Part shown: one piece after another, positions 1 to 15,100 of the stretch
How positions within the stretch are numbered: the stretch's first letter is position 1
Layout: every line of letters starts with the position of its first letter
Origin: Atrichornis clamosus
Taxonomy: Eukaryota > Chordata > Aves > Passeriformes > Menuridae
Length of the DNA: 64,000 nucleotides
Direction of reading: 5' to 3'
Assembly: GCA_013400975.1 (NCBI GenBank)
Contig: WBMZ01011924.1
Coordinates: forward strand, 1-64,000
The notes under the pieces: model-generated
Told to the model about the DNA's origin: nothing
Databases searched by the model: none
Seen by the model: only the letters and a program-made list of their open reading frames with translations
Made by a program: the position numbers and the translations under genes

Positions 1-118
1 GGCGGCGGCTGCTGCGGCGGCTGCGGGGCGCCGAGGGGCTGCGGGAGGTCTGCCGGCAGTACCCGCTCTCCTGCTGCCTCCTCCTGGGGCTGGGCACCGC
101 CACCCTCCTCCTCAACCG
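1..118 (+). CDS. SNX14: SNX14 exon 1 (partial): first transmembrane segment
   Basis: Reading from base 3, the exon encodes an Arg/Leu-rich stretch, then CRQYPL and a Leu/Cys/Gly-rich hydrophobic segment ending LLLNR. This matches the first membrane helix of SNX14. The start codon lies left of the window. The donor is CCG|gtaacc, splitting the Arg codon 2+1. The exon and the start of intron 1 are very GC- and CpG-rich, as expected for a 5' CpG island. Confidence 0.9.
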
Positions 119-3100
119 GTAACCGGGCGGGCGCGGGCGCCGGGCGCGGGCGGCACTGCGCCTTCTCACGCAGCAATGTTTCCTTCCTGTGTGTTCGTAA
201 GGTACCTTCACGTCTTAATGATCTTCTGGTCGTTCGTGGCTGGTGTAGTCACCTTCTACTGTTCCTTGGGACCGGATTCCCTCCTGCCCAATATTCTTTT
301 CACAATCAAATATAAACCCAAGGTAAATACGTCTGTGAAGAGTCTTGTGCTTTTTAAAAATATGATACGAATTTAAATGGGGTGGCTATTCTTGCCTAAT
401 CGTAGCTGCTTTCAGAAGTACCATACATCAGTATAGTTCATATACTCGTACTGATACGTGTTCTGTAGCAACTAGACGATGATTAAGACTTTGGACTCTT
501 CACACTTTTCAGCATAGTCCCATCAAATCCACGTATGGCTGCACAGCTAGTTGTTGGAGTGTCCATGGATGTTGTTTTCTGCTTCTCTCACTTTACGTTT
601 TGAGCATTTGAGTAGCAAGCAGATGGTGGAGAAATAATGTTGTTTGCTTGTTTATTGGGGCTTTTTTTTTTCTAAAGATGCCCTTCCTTTGGCAAGCCAG
701 TGCTGAGTCTTTGTTCATTTTAATCAAAATTCTCTAAGCAGTACTGCATTTCAAAGCAGAAAACATTCCTAAAGCAAATTGTTCTTTTCTAACTTAAAAT
801 GGTTTAATGTAGAATTTCATAGGAATAAAAAGGTATAGTTGCAATAGTTCAAGTCTACGAGTAAGGCAAGTAGTTTTGCAGAGAAACCAGCTGGTCTCTT
901 ATTAGACCAGTTAATGAACAGGGAGTTGACTGGGGATGTGAAAGGATATCTGTGTTCTCACGCTTTGTTTCAGTGGAAGTGATTTTTCCTTTTGATTCAG
1001 TTGTTTCTCATACCATGCCTTGTTGTCTTGTTTTCCTGCTGGAAGAACGAGTTTGTCTTTATTCAGTTCTCTGTAATAGCGTGCTCTAAAAGGAAATTCA
1101 CAAATATGTCAGTATATTAATAGAGTCATCATTTTGGGGAATGTAAACTTGTTCAAATCTCTTAGCAGCTGGAATTGCCAGAGCTGTTTCCCCACGGTCA
1201 CAGCTGTGCTGTATGTGGCAAGGTCAAATGCAAGAGGCACAGGTAAGCTTAGTGCTGCTGCCATTTTACACATCACAGTAGGAAACTCTCAATTGCATAT
1301 TGTCACATAAACTTTTCCATGCTCTCCTACAGACCTACTTTGCTTCTGGAAAACTATCAGCCATGGCTGGATCTGAAAGTGCCTTCCAAGGTTGATGCAT
1401 CGCTCTCAGAGGTAATTGGTGCATTGTTTCTTTAGTACCTTAAAGTTTTACGGATTTTTATTACATGTCCTTTAGAGTTTTTGCTTCTGGTTCAGTAAAT
1501 GGTTCAGATGTACCTCCCAGGTATTTTAACTTGTTCGTATAAAAGTCAAATATAAAGAGTATTTGCTGGGAGCAGAGAGCCAAGGTGGTCTGCTTTTTAA
1601 TTTGGACTGCTTGTGTAGAAAAGCACCTAGAACATAGAATAGATGTTTGTGTAAACTGAGAATAATACTGGAAAGATTTATAATACAGTTAAAATTGACC
1701 ACGTCCGATTCTTGAAAACTAAGGATTTCAACCTGCTTAGTTTGTTGGAGTGAAGGGTAAAAGATTATTTGCTCCAGCTACAAAATTTCTGTAATGGAGA
1801 TGTTAATTTGATGGTAGGGAGCCTACAAGAAGGATGGAAAGAGGCTATTTACAAGAGCATGGGGGAAGACAAGGGGGAATGGATTAAAACTCGGAGTAGT
1901 TTTAGATTAGCTACTAAGAAGAAATTCTTTAGTGTGAGTGTGGTGAGGCACTGAAACAGGAACTTTTGGCTCCCCAGTCCCTGGAAGTGTTTAAGGCCAG
2001 GCTGGATGGAGCAACCTGGCCAAGTGAAAGGTGTCTGTGGCAGGGAATTAGAACTAGATGATCTTTAAGGTCCATTCCAACCTGATCCATTCTATGAATC
2101 TATTTAAAATAGTCAGACAAAACTGTAATAAAATCTGTCTATAAAAAGAAATTAGTGAATTTACTCAAAGAAGAATAGGCTATCTTTTTTAATAAGACTG
2201 TAAATCAGGAATTTTGTTTTGTTCTTATCTCTTTAAAAAAGAGCTCTCTAAAGAGCAGTTTTCCTTTGGGCCTGTTTTTTTCTTTTCCTTGATTGGTAAT
2301 TGATGAAATATATTGGCAGCTAAACAGATAAGCTTTTGTTGTTTTTTGAAGTTAGGAAAACACACAGGCGTAATATCCATTTATGTAGAATTCCAGCTTT
2401 GGAGTTCTGTGGTACAGGGGTGAACAGTTGGCCTGCCAGAAGTGAGAGGATTTTTGTGTGTCAGTTCTTGCAGTTAACAACATGGTGTATGAAGTAAAAG
2501 CTGTGCCTGTCTGTGGTATAAGCTAACACTTCAGTTCAGCTCTGTGAAATGTTGTCGCAGACGTGGCCCAGTGCAGGAGTAGAAGAGTGAAAACCTTGGA
2601 GCAAGGGAGGGATGGACAGTTGAGGAATGTTTTTTAAAAAGAACAGGTAAAAATTGGTTGACTTCCTCTAGTTTAATGAAGTAACTTCCTCTGTGATTTC
2701 AGAAGTAAACATTTATTCTTTTAAACTTTACTTAATCTGTTATTTTTTTAAAATAAGTTTAAGTGTACTAAAATGACAATATTGCTGAACACAATTTCAA
2801 TAGACTCTTGCTTTAATAATAGAATGTAAAACAAATGCTCCTATGCATTTACTATTTTTAGGATTTAGGGTGCCAAATAGCTGCAGCAATTTACCAAAGG
2901 ATGTGGTAAATGCTGAAAAACTTGAAATTTTCCTATTTAACTTAAATAGGAATTCACTGCTAAAAAAGTTCTTCGTAGTATCTCTTCATAAAAGATAAGA
3001 GCAGATACCATAGTTATCTTCTAAAATGTGTTTCTACACCTGGGCATTTTGTATCCAATTGCTGGTGCTGTAGTTCTGCTTCTACCAAAGCAGTGGGCTT

Positions 3101-6100
3101 TTCTTTGCTTTTACTTCTTACTTCAGTGGCATGTCCCAGGCCCTGCTTTATTTAGCACTGTAGACATGGGTTTTGTGTATTTATGCTATGTTTCTCATTC
3201 CCGTACCTCCTTTGTGTGCTTAACTTGTGGGAAGTACCAGACCTGAGTTCTGTACCTTTCCAGGGCAGCGAGCCAGGGTCATCCTCTTTGAAGGACCCGG
3301 ACAAGTGGTCTGAGCCACCTTTTTCACCTGTGTAGGACAGATACTGTTTGGAATGAGAAATCTCATTGCATCGTTCCTCATTGCAGCCCTTCTCCTACTG
3401 GTTAAAAGGGTGACAGGGGTTTTGCCCACACCATGTTCCTCTTGACCATCTGCTCTGAGGATGCAGCGTGTAATGCCGGCCTGGAATTGGATAGCCTGCT
3501 TCATGTTGGAAGGAGAGCCTGCTCTTGTTTTCTTTTGTGGGTTAGTCATACATTAGAGAGAAGCTGATACAGTGTGAACTGAATTAAGGTTAGATTCTAA
3601 AGGAGTGCAGAGTGCAACCTGTTTTTAAAAAGTAGATTCTTAAAATACTTGGAATAATTCTGGAATTTTTAATTATGTTTTAGTTTTGGTAGTTCTTCTT
3701 TTGCAAGTTGAAGAATTTTGGCAGTATTCTCATTTCAAAATGTTTCTAATTTGAACGAGGTGTATAGCCTTTAAGCTTGTGTTTTCAAGTGCTTTCAGAA
3801 TTTAAAAGAAGAAATCCAAGTTTTCCTCACACGTATGGATTTTTCTCTCTTAGATTGTGGTGACAGTTTGTCTCACTTTGCAAAGTCTTGATCTTTTGCA
3901 GCCTTGTTTTAGTCTATCCAGCTGCTGTACGTGGTTTAGAAGAATAACAAAACTTGTGCTTAGACATTCCTCTCCCCATTTATGTTTATTGTTATAGTTG
4001 AACCCTAAACTGTCTCAACCGTGCATCTATCAATATTTTATAATTTGGGCTGTATCATGCACAAAAGTAATGCAGTGATCTAAGTATAATTTTGTTTCCA
4101 GATTTTTTTGCATTATGTTAGTTTCTTCAATGTTTTCTTTGTATCTGAATTAGGACATCACATCTGTTGGTCAGTTTTACATCATCTATAGGGTTGTATA
4201 GAGAAGAATTTAATTCTGTTGTTCTGTTAATGAAGTCACCTTTTACCCTGCGATTTCGTTTTTGCTATGTGAGAGATGGTTTCAAGTCAAATCTGTGGAA
4301 GGCTGCTCAGCTACTCTTGATTGGCATTGTGAAAGAAACTTCTCACTGGATCAAGGTTCTGCTGTCTTTTGATCTCATAATTTTTTCTTAAATTCTTAAG
4401 TTCCCAAGTTCTTGACTCGATTATGGGACTAGAATTTTTTGGTTTTGGAAGCAAGAAATGGACAAATGCATGACAAGAAATCAGATATTGTCTGAATGTG
4501 CTCTTTGCCAGTCCTGAACTCTTGTAGCAGCACAATGGGCTACATGCTTTCTTATTGGGAATGGCTTGTTCTACCCTAAGGAAGTGGTCTCAGCTGTCTA
4601 GTTGTACTGTCTTTTAAGGCTTTATAACTGTCATTTATGTATCGAATCCTTGCTCCTTTCCCTTCTCATTTGGCCTGGTAGTTCTGACCTGCTACTGACT
4701 CAGTCATCACTTCTCTCTACAGTTCCTCCTCCTGACAACTGGGGTCAGTTGTGTGGCAGTCCCCAAAAAGCTTGTCTCAGCAGTAAAGACTGACTAGCTT
4801 GCAGTATTGCAGTACGTGCTAGAAAATAATTTCTGTCTTCTTTTTTTTTCTGCAGCTGCTGCTTATTTTACTACCTGCTGCATTTGGTTTTACACGTGTA
4901 ATCTCTTTCCAATTCAAAGCTGCCCACGCGTAGTAGAACCAGGCATTTTGCAAAATGCTTGAAAAAATAGGTGGGCTTTAAATGAAATGACTCATCATTT
5001 GTATTGTAACACATTACAATACAAGGAAATGGCTTATCATTAGCTGTCATTCTTTGAGATGTCCCATCTACTTTATTGGTGTGTGTGTGTGTGTAGTACG
5101 AGCAACTGAGCCTGAGTAATATTTTTGTTGTTGCTAGAATGGAAGGAGGTACACGTGTCCTCCTTTCCCAACACATTATGAAAGTGTGGTGGATGAGGTG
5201 ACAGGTTTTTTTCTATCTAACAAAATCACACGGACACAGTCTGGAATGCTCCTAGGGTTCAAGGGAAAATAGTATGGACTGCATGCCTTGAAATCCAGTT
5301 AGCTGCATTCCTTCTTGAGTGCTGGTAGGGTTGGATAGGGTTGATTTTGGTAGCTCTCCTTTAACTTCTTTGCAGCACCTTGGTGCAATGGAACATGATA
5401 CTTAATTGCCTCTGCCATGCCATGTGTTTAGTAAATGTGCTTTCTGTGTGTCCACGTATTTTTTTATTAGGGCCGTATAGATAACTTGAGTCGTAGTAGA
5501 ACATGTCTTGCCTTTTGATGTCATGAGCAGTGATAGGTGGACTCCAAGTGCATTTTGAGTTAGTTGTCTGTCTCTGTGCGTGCTGTCTCTGTGTCTTTGG
5601 CTAGTGGGATTATCTGCATTGTTCTGTGGAAGCAGTACCATAAAGCCTGCCCTTACAGTGTGGCTGTGGAAGAGAAACACTGGCAAGTCTGTGAGATGGT
5701 TCAGCTGGAACTCAGTTACTACAAACGTGGGATGAATCTCAAGGAGACTTTGTGTTTCACTTTTGAGTGGGAAGGGTCGTCAGATCTTGCACTTTACTTT
5801 TCTTGCTTATTTAATAACCATGGGAAGACATCTTGGAACCATGTGTGTTTTGCTTAGGGAACAGTGAGGATGAGATCTCTCCCTGTTAGAAACAGTTATT
5901 TTAGTGGCTTCAGAGGCCTCTGGACTGTAGTGGAAGAGAGAGCCAATAAGTTATGTTAGCATCTGATGAACGGAAATTGCAGTGACACATGGGTGGAAAG
6001 CCTAATGGCCAGGCTGTCAGTTCCAAAGTAGTAGTCATGAATGAAGAAAGCTGTTTCAAGAGGAGTGCATTGTATTCCCTTTGAGTACGCTGTCTTGTGC

Positions 6101-9100
6101 TTGAAGGCTGTGCAAGTGCACTTTCCACTCCAAACAGAAGATGCTCTGCTGCTGTTACTCCTGATGGGGAGGCACAGAGCAAAAGTGGAGAAAGAAAGAA
6201 AAGGGCTCCTTTAATAGACAAATAGATTTTTTTGCAAACCTTTACTTCTGTAAGGCACTTCTCTTGAAGAGTGCAGTTTGAACTTTGAAAGAGGTTTATT
6301 TTGTTAGAAACTCTGCATGAACAAAAATAATGTCACAATACCTGTGAGACTGAGATTTCTCTGGAGTAAATTGGTGGCTTTTGTGCTGGCAGCATATGGA
6401 AGGCATCAGAGAAATTGGTTTGAGTAGTCTAATATATTGCTCTTAAGGTCAATGGCCTATGGTTGCTGACTGGAGCTGGATGTGATCTTCCTTCTGTTGT
6501 CTGAAGATTAACTTTCAGGGAAGGTTCCCTGGGATTTCTTAATCTCTTTTAGGCTGGGAATTAAAGCATCTGTTGTCATCTCCCCCCACCCTTCTACCCT
6601 GCTTAGAGTGGAAATATGAGATTGGGGGGTGAGGATGCCACAGGACAACATGATCCAACATTTAGCTTACCCATCCATCATTAACACATGATGGTGTTAT
6701 ATTTTCAAGAGGTCTTACTGCTATAGCACATAAGGGTAGGAGAAAAGAGAGTGATGACTTTGTATAGTCCATAACACAGACATCTAAAGTTATTCCAAAC
6801 TGAAAAACATCCCTTCAGTGAAGAAGGAATTTCACTGAAATGGAACAACTAGAAAATAGCAAGTATCTTATCAAGTTTGAGTAGATGATACTCTTAGTAG
6901 TAAAGAGAGAAAAACAGTATTCACATACTGCTCAAGTCTGAAGAATTGAGAGGATTTGAAAAGGCCGTGGTGTGCTTTTTATTAAGTACGCTTTTATAAT
7001 CATGAGAGGAGCAGAGGCATATAGTTCCCTAAAGATAGTATAAATTTAGTAGGTCTTGAATTCTTGCTGTGCATACAGTGTGAATGAGTGCAGCAGCAGA
7101 TCTTGTAAGAAGAGTAGCACTTATTCTCATGAATGACGCTTGTGTATCAGCTGTTACATTCAGCTTTCCTTTCAAACAGACTTTACATTTTTCTTTGTAC
7201 GCAGTGGCTTTGCAAAACCTTTCCTTCTATAGAACACACCTTACAACCCTGATCAGCACTGATGCTGCTGGGGACAAACTGATGTCTAAAGCACTGATTC
7301 AAATTAGGGGGTGGGTTGCCATGGGAGAAGGCAGTATGGGTGATATCTTGGCGTTATAGTGAAGTAGGAGAAATCTCAAGAAAATTTCATCCTTCTATCT
7401 CCTTCCTCATGTTTTTTTTATTTTCTTGGCACTCTCTGACAGTTTTCCTTCCCTTCAAAAGTTTTTATTTTACTAATCATGGTGCAAGGATTGCAAGAGG
7501 TACACGAAGCTTGTGTGTTAGAGGTAAGGAGAGGTGTCAAACCTGCGAGCAGTGTACCTGGTGCATACAGTGGTGGCAGCCCTTTGGTTGGACAGGGACT
7601 GGCACCTCTTCTGCCCCCCTTCCTTCTGCCACATGGAAAGCCAAGCTGAACCAGGGCATGCCTGTGATGTGGCTGCAATATCACCGGGTCGTCCTGATTA
7701 ACCCAGGTTTTCTGGCATGGAAAAGGCAACCACAGGCTTGTCCTGTGTGGAACAGGTTTGATGGAAAGTGTGGTGCAAGATTGACCTACAGAGATCCTTG
7801 CAGGTGGGATATACAGGGGCTAGGAACAGGATGGAGAAGGCCATGAGGGTACATGTAGGACAAGGACTTTGAGAAGTGCTCTGGTTAGGACTTCAGGAGA
7901 TGGCTGGACTGAAAAGCAAGCTTTGTTGAAAGCTGTGATCCAGGATATGGAGAAAAGTGAATGGCTTTAATAGGAATTGCTTTTTATGACTCCTCTGCTT
8001 TCTTTGAGAGTGATGAGCATACAGGATTGACTGTCCCATCTTGAGGCGGGGGAGAACTGGAACAGGTGGAGGTTTGGATGAAAAAGGATGGATGTGTGTG
8101 TAAGTGTAGTATGGGTAACTGTGCCTGTGGAACACTCTGTCCTATGTTAGAGAAAAACAGGGACTGATCTGAAAAAGTAGGGAAGGGCTGTTTGAGGTAA
8201 GATTACATGCTACATAACATTTGCCTGACAGGGGACACGGGCCTGTGCTTCATGTTACTGATAGTACTAGTGGCAGATGTTTCTTGTTGATACCTGATGA
8301 AACCATCACGTTGTTATTTGCCCAAAGTACTGGTTATGGTGCAAAATGGTTGATATCACAATAGGATTGCAGTTTACACATTTATACATTAAAGTTTTAT
8401 GCTATATGAATTATGTCCTATAAGTTTTGGAAGGTGTTTGTCTTTTTAACTCTTCTGACAGGGATTTATAGTAAACTGTTTATTTTGTAACATGGTTGTC
8501 TTTGTTCTGCACAGGTACTTGAGTTGGTGCTGGAAAACTTCATTTATCCATGGTACAGGTATGAGCTTTACCTAAAAGTTACTGTCTTTTTGCTGTCATA
8601 GATATTGTCAACCTGTTTGAGAGATAGTTTCCTGAAAATAAACATTTCTGTTTCCTTAGTGAAACATAAAGCATACTTTTGAGTGCTAACAGCTTCATTT
8701 TCTAATAACTCTTATATGGAAGTAATTATGGATTGATTAAAATCTGTGTAAAAATTCAACCCCTGCCCCGCTCTGAAATTTACTTCTTGGTTAGAAGCAT
8801 ACTGATCTATCATATTGCTTTAAAAAGAAATATATAAATCCACAGGATTTTTAAAGAGACAAAAATTCCAATTTTAATCAATATAGAAAGGGTATTTTGA
8901 ATACATGTGGCCAGCTTCCTGGAGATCATCTGGTGATGTGCTTAGTGTTAAGACTGTGAGTGGTTATGTTGACTGAATATAATAGTACTAATAGTGTAAA
9001 TAACTTTAAAATAGTGAGTAAAGAAAAGACTATGGCTAATTATTTTTTCTGTGTTTTTTTTATTTTGGGTTTTTTTCCTTGTACATTTATATATTAATTA

Positions 9101-12100
9101 GTGCTTTGCACTACTTTGTAAGAAGATATTAAAATATTTCCCATCAATAATGCTGGCATTAATATGTTAAAACAACATCTTGTCTTAATGCTGAATTTGA
9201 CTTTTTTGTTGGATGGAAATGTTCAATTTGTCCTAAAAAAGGTATGCTTCCTTTTATTTTACTCTTTGGTTTGGGGGGATTTTTTTCTGTCTCTGGGATC
9301 TAAAATTTTCTGGGCAGACTTCTTTGCCTCTTTGGTTCTGATTGTGGCCAGTACCTGTGTGTCTGACCTCTAACTTAGTGTATTGAATATGCTGAAGTGT
9401 GAAACTTCACTGCTGATGCAAACAGCAGAGGGAGCTTTAACACCGTGTGTTGTGAATGCAAGTGGGAAACCTCAAGGGTTTAAACTTTCAAATACAGAAA
9501 ACTAGAGAATGTTCTATTGAGTTGTTTGATAAAGTAACAAATGTAAGGCAACCATCTTGTGTATTGTGTAATTTGAAAATAGTTTTTTCTTGGCTGGTGG
9601 AAGGTGTCTTCAGTGTCTTTGTTATGGACTGTCAAGATTTGGCTTGCACCAATTGCTTGCATCTCTGACACCCAAGACAGTGAAAGTCTGGAATACATCA
9701 TCTGGTGGGAATAGTAATAGGCACAGTTAGAAGTGTCTTGTAAAATATGCTTGGTATGGAGCCAACCAGCCTACATTCTGCTACATCTTGCCCTCTGGTG
9801 AGCAACCTCAAAACCTCCAGATTTTGCACTAGCTCCATAAATTCACAGCATGCTGATCAAACATAGCAAGCGTCTGACGAACCTGAAGTATTGGGAGGTC
9901 AGTGAGCTGTAGTGAGTGCAGTGATACCCAGGTAATTCTGCAGGAAGCAACTTGGTCCTGAAAGGCTTACTGGTTTCAGTTTAACAGTAGTAATATCAGA
10001 TCTGGGCCTATTTAGTCTAGACATTTAGGTGTTTCTGTGCTTCCCTGTGTTCCCAGCAACAGGTTGTGCAGGGAGGCCTGAACTGTATGTCTGTGTGCCA
10101 TCATTTGAGGTCTGGCTTGTAGAGCCTGTCAGTTCTGACTTTTCCCACTCTAGCTTTACCTGCACTGTTTTGCAAAGCTCAGTTCACCCAGGAGGAAGGA
10201 TTCTTGCATGGGTTTTTTTCTGAGAAAATAAACCTCACTCACTCAGGATAATTCTTCACAGAGCCTTTGCACCCAGTCTGTCCTTATTTAGCAGCATGGC
10301 TGGGTAAGCACTAGCAGGCAATTCATACTTGACAGGTTGGTAAAACAGTTGGCTACATTCCCTTGTAAAAGCAGGTCTGGGCATAATTCCTTATGCTAGC
10401 TGCTCCGCCTTTCACATGAATGGATTTTGTGCAGAAGCTACCTTTCTTTTTTTTTTTTTTTCTTTTTTTTTTCCCTTTTTCTTTTTTTGTGCTGTGCCTA
10501 CTGATGCTGTCTTGCAACACCTTGGATATTAGTTTTATCAGGATGTATCTCAGTCAGAGGCCAGGGAAGCATAATGTTTACGGGAAGTGTATGTTGCAAG
10601 ATAAAATCACAGATTTGTTGCTTAGGAATAAAAGTGCTGTAAGCAGAGAAAAGTTCTTTTATGTTTGTTTCATTAATAAACTGTGTAAAAATTTCTAATA
10701 TTTTATTAGCAGGTTAAAATTTATAGGCAAACATCCCTAAATTTGGATCACTGTAGTGGAATGAGGATTAGTGCTTAAACTTGAGTGAACTCTACTGAAA
10801 CAGGTTGTTATACCTATGTGCATTTTTGTTTGGCATTTTTCAAAATATTTATGCCAATTATATTTATTTGTTTTAAGATTTTTCTTCAACGGTATGGGAA
10901 GAATAGAGTGTAGTTATAAGTAACCCCAAGTTTGTAGAGCTCCAAAACACTGGTCTGAGTCTATTGCTTATGCTGTACAGCAAAACTATATATCTTGCTT
11001 ATACCAACCTCATTTTAAACAGGAGGGTTTAAAGTTTGAATAAGTCACTTTATGCTAACTAAATATATTTGGTCGTTGATGGTACTGCAACTCCAGTTCT
11101 CTCAGATTAGAATTGAATTCAGTAATTACCACATTTTCATAATACATTGCTATGAAAACATTTTTCTTTGATAGTGACTAAACTCAGTGTTTTCACATAT
11201 GGAGCTGCTTCTATTTTAAATGCAGATAATGCTAGAAAAATTCAGGATTTTTGTTGAGTTATAAACCATAGCTTTAGGTTTTTATTAGCTTGTGACTTAT
11301 TTTCTACATTTTTTTGATAGGAGTTAGCCAAATTTTGTAAGAATAATTGACACACAGAGGAATAAAAAAATCACGTCAGCATTTGTTTATGATTTTCATT
11401 TATCAAGTGGATCCCGTAAGACTTCGCGTTGATAGCAGCGTGGGTGTATCTCCTTGAGACATTAGACTCTCTAACTGTTCACAATTAATATTTCTAAAGT
11501 ACTGGGAAAACACAGCCAATTTTTAAAATGTTTCCAAGCAAGTTATTTGGACCTTCCACTGTGTCACTGGAGATTTGATGTTTTACAGGTTCATGATGTT
11601 TTTTTCACCAGTCTTAAGTCTGGTGGTGATTAAAAGAATGTCTCTGCAAACCTATTGTGAGAGTATGTGGCATAAAGTCATGTCCAAGTGGAGCTAGCCA
11701 AGATACTGGTTATCCAAGTGTCAATAAAATAACAACTTCTTGGTCCAAATTACTTCATGTATCTTGTTGTCTGTCAAATACTAGTAATATAGTAATACAG
11801 TTTGTTTGCTAATCCCTTGGCAGTGCTAATCCCTTTGACAGTGCGGGTATTTGTTAACCTTATTGCTTCCAAAATATCAGCTGCTGATCTTCAAACAAAC
11901 CAAACTTTCTCCTACAGTTCTTATCTGCATATGATTAGCTGTTGGAGGATGGTTGTGTTCTTTGTGCCAGGCTGCTTTCTTTGAGGTGTTTTTTCATGCA
12001 ATTAGTTGTACACTTTGCCTGTCAGGTCACTAGTATCTGTAGTATCTGTACCCAGCAGTTCGTCTTCAACATGCTTTTGAATGCTGTATAACCCAGGCTA

Positions 12101-15100
12101 AAATTGCTTTAAAAGTTGGATTCTGAATAATGTAAAATGGTGTTCTATGCATTTTTTTGATCTTACGTTGTTGATTGTGGTGATTTTTCTTTTTGACTCA
12201 AGTAATATTTGTGCTTACTACATATGCACTCATTTATTACCAAAAAATATGATGGCTCTTACATACGGTCATTAGGTAAAACTGGATGTAACTACCTTTG
12301 TTTTGTCATTATTCAGCTGTTATACTGTATTTTTACCAATATCTTATTCATACTCTAAAGTTCATGTTAATTGCTGGTAGATTTTTGGGGTTCCACTTCC
12401 ATGTTATGGAATGCTGTCATCATGGTCTCTTTTTCCACTCAGTTTAGTTGCAGTGTCTGCATCTGAGACTTAATGTATTTCCTGTTTTCATTCAGTTTCC
12501 CAAAAAAGTAATGGAGTTAGGTATTTTTCTTCCTGAATTAACTTTCAATTATTTTTACCATGTTTTTTCACTGAACATCTTTATTGCAGGAGATGAAAAA
12601 TGGCAAGCTGGATGAAAAGTTTAGATGATATTTTGACATAGTGATTTGGAAATCTGTTTAAATTCCTCTTTGTTTCCAAGCAGAAACCACTTTAAATAAT
12701 TTCAGTTCAATTTCCTTTATGCCATTTTGTTAGGACGTTTTTACATATAAGTTTAGATTTTACTCAGTCAAAATCATGCAGGTAGTATATGAGAGCAGGA
12801 ATTGGTGTATTACTCCAATTTCCTGATGTTTTTCCTAAGCCATTGTGTGCACAGACATAGTGGGAATGCTGTGTATTTTCCTCAAATAGATGACTACTGA
12901 CTCTCTGGTAGCTTTCATTTCAGTTAATTCCAGTTGAAGTGTCGCTGTTGAATGTTCTTATTCCTGCTTTTAATAGTGCCAAGTGTGTTGTGGTTGGATT
13001 AATAGAAATGTGTGTTAGTCTGTCTTTCTTACATGCCATGCTTTACAACACTGCAGGAACATAACCGACGATGAATCCTCGGTGGATGAGCTGAGAGGCA
13101 CGCTGCGGTTTTTTGCATCTGTGTTAGTTCGGAGAATTCACAAGGTAAAGAGACTTAAAGGTGTTGATGTTGGTTTTCCATTAGAAATAACTGATATCCC
13201 TGTCTAGCAAGTTCTTTTTTTTTTGTGATTCCAAATCAGTCTTATAGAGAGTGTACACAGTTTCTAACCATATAAGTTAGTTCTTTGTGGTATCTATTTC
13301 CTTCTTCTGGAGCTTATCCCATTCCTAGTTGTAAACTCTCTGAAGATTCATCATTGGAGGTGTTCAACATCCCCTTGGACATGGCTTTGAGCAATCTGTT
13401 CTAGTTGAAGATGTCACTAGCAGAACAGGGGATTGGAAAAAGTAATCTATGAAAGTCCCTTGTCACCCAAACCTTTCTCCAATTCTTCCAAATAGATATA
13501 TTTTTTACACCAGTGCAAGGCATTATTAAAACCTTGTGATCTTTTAGTTGGCTTTTAGCAACTTAGTCCAAGTGGAAACCAGTTTGAGAATTACTGAAAA
13601 AGACCTTTTAGAAGGTGAACCGGTCTCATAGCTTCTGCTTGCTTCTTAACATGCAGGCAAAGTCGTTACATTGTCTATAAAGAACAGGCTGTCATTAGGT
13701 GACCAGCTTACTATAAGATTTAAAACAGATACGGTTCTTGTATTAACACAATTCTTAAGGAACATTCTGAATGCTAAAGATTAAAAGTTCGTATTTGCTG
13801 TGTCTAATCTATTAGCACATTGTTTTTTTGTATGTGCTCTCTTTTTAACAGCACAACTCTTTTCTGGTACGGTGCTTCAAGCCTGTTTCACAGAAACTGC
13901 TGCTAACTTTCTGGCTATTCTAAGCAGAAAGAGTTGCTAACTCACTTTCCAGAATTAGTCAGTGCTGGCCTCTCTGTTGGAGTCACTACCATAAATGTGT
14001 GTCTTTTCTCTCCCCCTTCTGAGTAACAGCAATATTTTCTGAGCTACAAGTTGTGCATGTACTCTGTCATAACTGATTACCAGCTTGATTCTCTCCTTGT
14101 TATGTATCAAATCCAGATGACTTTCTTGTTTACTCTGACTCAGGCATGTTGCTTTTTAAAGTGAACATGGGGGAAGATTAGGGAATGTTCATGTAGCCCA
14201 GACATTGTATGGAGGTGTGAAAATGGAGTAAATATTTGAAAGTGAAAATATAGACCAAGGTCTTAAAATTTAATTTGGAGTTGTAATACGTGCTGGTGTT
14301 AGTTGCATTGTTCATGGATCCGTTGTTAACTCCTGTCATGTCTCCGCTATTGATCATGTAATAAGGTATTAATTGTGTTATCTCAGATGAGCTATAGAAT
14401 CTTGAAGTAGAGTGTTAATTTACCATATCTGCCTTTGACAGAAGAATTTAAATGTAATATCTTCAGTTCTCTGTTCCTGGGTAGACAATATGTGCAACAA
14501 AAACTCAAGATGTGTGCCAGTATTAAGCACTGTGAGGAGACATAAAAAATAAAGTTCATCACAGGAATGCATACATTGAGGAGAAATTCATCATCAGTTG
14601 CAAAATAAAATAGTCATTTTCCTTTGCCAAGTAGCTGTACTTTGATTTGGATTTATTATTAAATGCTTGAAAGCAATAGTTGTAGCTAGTAGAGATAAAA
14701 TGTTTATATTGAGGAAGAACTGTGTATGAAAAACCAGGCTTTTTTTTCATTCTTTTAGGTTATATCTCTATACTTTCTTTTTTTTTTTTTTTTTTTGCCA
14801 AAGAATCTTCTACTTTTGAATTGAGAACTTAAATTTGCTTCATTGAAAAGAATGCTTTTGTTTTCTGTTTAAAACTGCCTAGGTTGAAGCATGGTTGTTG
14901 AATGAAGTAACAAGCACTTTGGGCCAGTCAGCTCTTAAGTGTGTGCTGAAATACTTCACATCTGGATTTTCCTTGTGACCGTTTCTGGATTGGCTGTGGA
15001 TTTTGAAGGGAAAGGGTGGGGTTTCCCTTTGTATGGTGTGGTACAGGTAGCCCTGCATCTGATTGAAGTTTTTCATAAAAGTTCACGTTGTCTACTGCAG

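Larger units (their letters stand above)
119..1332 (+). other. SNX14 introns 1-3
   Basis: Intron 1 (119-201) is only 83 bp and its first half is a continuation of the GC-rich 5' island. Intron 2 (323-1165) and intron 3 (1243-1332) are AT-rich. No repeat or other gene was recognised. Confidence 0.8.
1412..8514 (+). other. SNX14 intron 4
   Basis: Largest intron (7.1 kb). It holds a CR1 fragment near 1812-2102, a (GT)8 run at 5079-5094 and a relatively GC-rich stretch at 7500-7870 with a long but unrecognised open frame. Nothing else was supported. Confidence 0.8.
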
